In this document: positions 6,270 to 8,634 of the stretch, piece by piece
How positions within the stretch are numbered: position 1 is the first letter of the stretch
Layout of the letters: the number at the start of each line of letters is the position of its first letter
Assembly (NCBI GenBank): GCA_017998735.1
Contig: JAGOCN010000051.1
Span: forward strand, 1-8,634
DNA: 8,634 nucleotides
DNA from: Giesbergeria sp.
GTDB taxonomy: Bacteria; Pseudomonadota; Gammaproteobacteria; Burkholderiales; Burkholderiaceae_C
Direction of reading: 5' to 3'
Program-made: the position numbers and the translations under genes
The notes under the pieces: generated by a model
Seen by the model: the letters and a program-made list of their open reading frames with translations, nothing else
The model's database searches: none
What the model was told of the DNA's origin: nothing

Positions 6270-6886
6270 TACTGATCAACCTGCTTCCCCACCGGGAAGC
6301 CGCCCGCAAACGCCGGCGCGAAGCCTTTCAGGCCACCATGTTTGCCTCCTTTCTGGTGGGCCTCATGATTGCGGGCGCCATCTACTGGCTGTTTCAGACG
6401 CGCATTGCCGAGCAGCAAGGTAAAAATGCCTACCTGAAAAGCGAAATACAGGTTCTGGAAGTCCAGATCAAGGAAATCGCTTCTCTGGAAGAGGAAATTG
6501 CCTCGCTGCGCGCACGCCAGAAAGCAGTCGAAGACCTGCAGTCCGACCGCAACCTGCCAGTGCACCTGCTCAATGAGCTGGTCAAACAGTTGCCCGACGG
6601 GGTGTACATCACCAGCCTGAAGCAGACCGACCAGACCGTGGTCATGCAAGGCATGGCGCAGTCCAACGAGCGGGTATCGGAAATGCTGCGCAATCTGTCG
6701 AACAACACGCCCTGGCTGTCCAAGCCCGAGCTGGTGGAGATCGTTGCCAGCAACCTGGCGCTTTCGGCGCGCGACCAGCGGCGCGTTTCAACCTTCAACT
6801 TGCGCTTTCAGCTGGTGCGCGCCAGCGACAAGCAAGGCACTGAAGACATTGCCGGCGCTGCAGTTGCTGCTGCCACCAGGAAATAG
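6266..6886 (+). CDS. pilN: Type IV pilus assembly protein PilN
   Basis: Bitopic inner-membrane protein of 206 residues. Its cytoplasmic tail carries the INLLPHRE motif (4–11), the segment known to insert into PilM. One transmembrane helix follows at about 25–44, then a coiled coil (about 45–95, with an EEEIASLRARQKAVEDLQ-like heptad pattern), and a periplasmic ferredoxin-like domain (about 100–185) that pairs with PilO. The GTG at 6266 is the start: GGAGG (6253–6257) lies eight bases upstream inside the end of pilM, and the start places INLLP at the extreme N-terminus as in homologues. The alanine-rich last 15 residues look disordered. Confidence 0.95.
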   Translation: MILINLLPHREAARKRRREAFQATMFASFLVGLMIAGAIYWLFQTRIAEQQGKNAYLKSEIQVLEVQIKEIASLEEEIASLRARQKAVEDLQSDRNLPVHLLNELVKQLPDGVYITSLKQTDQTVVMQGMAQSNERVSEMLRNLSNNTPWLSKPELVEIVASNLALSARDQRRVSTFNLRFQLVRASDKQGTEDIAGAAVAAATRK

Positions 6887-6888
6887 GC

Positions 6889-7590
6889 ATGGCACAGACC
6901 AAAAAGAACCAACCGGTCAAGGTGGATTTTTCCTCCTGGCAACAGACGCTGCAGCAACAGTTCAGCAACCTTGATGCCAAAGACCCGTCCCTCTGGCCCG
7001 TGCTGCCGCGCACCCTGCTGTGCATCTTCATTGCGGCCGTGGTGGCTGCATTGCTGTGGTTTGTCTGGCTGAAAGACTTTGAAGAGGAGCTGCAGACCGA
7101 ACAGGCACAGGAAGTCACGCTGCGCGCCGATTACCAGAAAAAGCTGATCAAGGCCGTCAGCCTGGACGAATTGAAGAAGCAGCGCGAGCAGGTCCAGCAG
7201 TACGTGCTGCAGCTGGAAAAGCAGCTGCCCAGCAAGGCAGAGATGGCGGCGCTGCTGTCGGACATCAACCAGGCAGGGCTGGGCCGCAGCCTGCAATTCG
7301 ACCTGTTCAGGCCTGGGCAGATCGTGGTGCGCGACTACTACGCCGAGCTGCCCATTGCCGTGCGCGTCACCGGCAAATACCACGACATGGGCGCTTTTGC
7401 CTCCGACATTGCCCACCTTTCGCGCATCGTGACACTGAACAACATTTCCATTGCCTCTGTGGCTGCCAATGCAAAAGACAAGGACAAGGATGGAGGCCTG
7501 ACCATGGATGCCACTGCACGCACCTTCCGCTACCTGGACCCCGAAGAGGTTCTGGCGCAGCGCAAGGCGACGGAGGTGAAGAAAAAATGA
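6889..7590 (+). CDS. pilO: Type IV pilus assembly protein PilO
   Basis: PilO is the inner-membrane partner of PilN; the two form heterodimers that hold the PilM platform and bind PilP. The 233-residue product has a 40-residue cytoplasmic segment, one transmembrane helix (about 41–61), a periplasmic coiled coil (about 62–112) and a ferredoxin-like domain opening with the family-typical LPSKAEMAALLSDINQAG (113–130). It is followed by beta-strand segments around 150–216 and a lysine-rich end. A lysine/aspartate insert (196–201, KDKDKD) lies in a probable loop. AGGAA (6878–6882) sits six bases before the ATG, which is two bases after the pilN stop; it overlaps pilP by four bases. Confidence 0.95.
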   Translation: MAQTKKNQPVKVDFSSWQQTLQQQFSNLDAKDPSLWPVLPRTLLCIFIAAVVAALLWFVWLKDFEEELQTEQAQEVTLRADYQKKLIKAVSLDELKKQREQVQQYVLQLEKQLPSKAEMAALLSDINQAGLGRSLQFDLFRPGQIVVRDYYAELPIAVRVTGKYHDMGAFASDIAHLSRIVTLNNISIASVAANAKDKDKDGGLTMDATARTFRYLDPEEVLAQRKATEVKKK

Positions 7591-8141
7591 AATGCACCAA
7601 GCTGACAGGCCTTGGCCTTGCCCTGGCGGCAGTGGCCCTTCTGGCAGGCTGTGCGCCTGCCGGTGAAGACGAATTGCGCGCATGGGTGGTGCAGGAGCGT
7701 GCCCAGGCCAGGCCCCGCATCACGCCCCTGACCGAGCCCGTCCAGTTCCAGCCACAGGACTACTCGGAAGAGTCGGGCATGGAACCCTTCAACTCCCTGA
7801 AACTGACCCAGGCACTGCGCCGGGACTCTGCCCAGGTGGCGTCCAACGTGGCACTCATCGCCCCTGAAATGGCGCGCCGCAAAGAGCCGCTGGAGGCTTT
7901 TCCCATTGACACCATGACCATGGTGGGCAGCCTGAACAAGATCGGCAAACCCACCGCGCTGCTGAAGGTCGACGCCCTCCTGTACCAGGTACAGCTTGGA
8001 AACCACCTTGGCCTGAACTATGGCCGCATCACCAAAATCACCGAAACCGCGGTCGAGTTGCGCGAGATTGTTCAGGACGCCACAGGTGACTGGATCGAAC
8101 GAAACGTATCGCTGGAATTGCAAGAGGGACAGAAAAAATGA
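7587..8141 (+). CDS. pilP: Type IV pilus assembly lipoprotein PilP
   Basis: Periplasmic lipoprotein that connects the PilN–PilO dimer to the secretin PilQ. The 184-residue product has a lipoprotein signal peptide with a clean lipobox LAGC (19–22; lipidated C22), a disordered proline-rich linker (about 23–95) that in homologues binds PilNO, and a C-terminal beta-sandwich domain (about 100–180). That domain includes LEAFPIDTMTMVG (102–114), VQLGNHLGLNYGRI (135–148) and DWIERNVSLEL (168–178), the part that contacts PilQ. Alanine follows the lipidated cysteine, so nothing marks it for inner-membrane retention by the classic Asp rule. An unusually strong ribosome site, GGAGGTGA (7572–7579), fully complementary to the 16S 3' end, sits seven bases upstream. 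The ATG overlaps the pilO stop (ATGA). Confidence 0.95.
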   Translation: MKCTKLTGLGLALAAVALLAGCAPAGEDELRAWVVQERAQARPRITPLTEPVQFQPQDYSEESGMEPFNSLKLTQALRRDSAQVASNVALIAPEMARRKEPLEAFPIDTMTMVGSLNKIGKPTALLKVDALLYQVQLGNHLGLNYGRITKITETAVELREIVQDATGDWIERNVSLELQEGQKK

Positions 8142-8634
8142 AGCACATCGACAAAGCGATCACAAGGCGCTGTCTGAAGGCGCTGGTTGCCGTGGCAGCG
8201 GCCGCGTCCTGCAGCGTCGCGCTGGCACAGGCCGCCATTGAAAAGGTCACGGCTGCGCTGCAAGGGGGCTCGGAAGTGGTGCGCATCGAACTCTCGGAGC
8301 CCTTGAACGCCCTTCCTGCCGGTTTTGCCATCCAGTCGCCCGCCCGCATTGCGCTGGATTTTCCGGGCACCGCCAGCACCCTCGGGCGTTCAATGGTGGA
8401 AGTGAACCAGGGCAACCTGAAATCGGTCAACGTGGTGCAGGCAGGCAACCGCTCGCGCGTGGTGCTGAACCTGAAACAGGCCACTGCCTACAAGACCGAG
8501 CTGCAAGGCAAATACGTGCTGGTCACCCTGGAGCCTGTGGCCGCTGTCAGCGGCGCGCCCCTGGCAGTGACACCGGCCACCGTTTTTGCCGAAAGCGGCA
8601 ACAACGGAACCGTGCCCCTGCAGGACGTGGATTT
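8138..8634 (+). CDS. pilQ: Type IV pilus secretin PilQ, N-terminal part (cut by window end)
   Basis: Outer-membrane secretin that forms the gated channel through which the pilus leaves the cell. Only the first 165 codons lie in the window; the frame is open at the edge and the secretin pore domain is not visible. A Sec signal peptide (about 1–30, basic start, predicted cut after ALA at 30) is followed by an AMIN domain (about 33–132, with ARIALDFPGT at 69–78 and a VVLNL strand at 108–112), the module that binds peptidoglycan in PilQ and AmiC. A second AMIN domain, usual in PilQ, would begin after the linker where the window ends. The ATG overlaps the pilP stop (ATGA), with GAGGGA (8124–8129) eight bases upstream. 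Confidence 0.93.
   Translation, partial: MKHIDKAITRRCLKALVAVAAAASCSVALAQAAIEKVTAALQGGSEVVRIELSEPLNALPAGFAIQSPARIALDFPGTASTLGRSMVEVNQGNLKSVNVVQAGNRSRVVLNLKQATAYKTELQGKYVLVTLEPVAAVSGAPLAVTPATVFAESGNNGTVPLQDVD

Noticed and set aside
6808..7683. Minus-strand open frame (291 codons) opposite pilN–pilP
   Set aside because: It is antisense to three conserved pilus genes; the translation is glutamine/leucine/histidine-rich and non-protein-like.

Overview
This is a chromosomal housekeeping window from a betaproteobacterium, most likely Burkholderiales and probably Comamonadaceae. The placement rests on gene order, GC-rich codon use and the look of the proteins; no search was run. The window carries one left-hand cluster, lysA–lptM (minus strand) head-to-head with cyaY (plus strand), and one right-hand cluster, ponA (minus) divergent from pilM-pilN-pilO-pilP-pilQ (plus). 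I see no mobile element, CRISPR array, tRNA/rRNA, phage or defence gene.

Layout. Bases 1–198 are non-coding and end in a long perfect hairpin just after lysA. lysA (199–1503) and lptM (1500–1838) overlap by four bases on the minus strand. Only 12 bases separate the lptM start codon from the opposing cyaY start (1851–2180). The 343-base stretch 2181–2523 between the convergent cyaY and ponA holds no convincing gene, but has a strong hairpin with a U-run suited to terminating ponA. ponA (2524–4923) encodes the bifunctional penicillin-binding protein 1A. A 266-base divergent region (4924–5189) carries a perfect TATAAT reading toward ponA, a 34-base dyad and a mini-ORF abutting the TTG start of pilM. 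From 5190 to the window edge runs the type IV pilus alignment operon pilM-N-O-P-Q. Its genes are joined by four-base overlaps (or a 2-base gap at pilN/pilO). pilQ is cut off by the window edge.

How the genes fit together. PilM (cytoplasmic actin-like), PilN and PilO (inner-membrane, single-pass), PilP (inner-membrane-associated lipoprotein) and PilQ (outer-membrane secretin) form the envelope-spanning alignment complex of the type IV pilus. PonA makes the peptidoglycan this complex must cross. LptM is a small lipoprotein that in E. coli helps mature the LPS translocon LptDE. LysA makes lysine from the peptidoglycan precursor meso-diaminopimelate. CyaY is the bacterial frataxin acting in iron-sulfur cluster assembly.

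The coding content is conventional. The points worth a second look are regulatory: the nearly zero-length divergent lptM/cyaY start region with a possible leaderless lptM transcript, the dyad in the ponA–pilM gap, and the short upstream ORF coupled to the TTG start of pilM.
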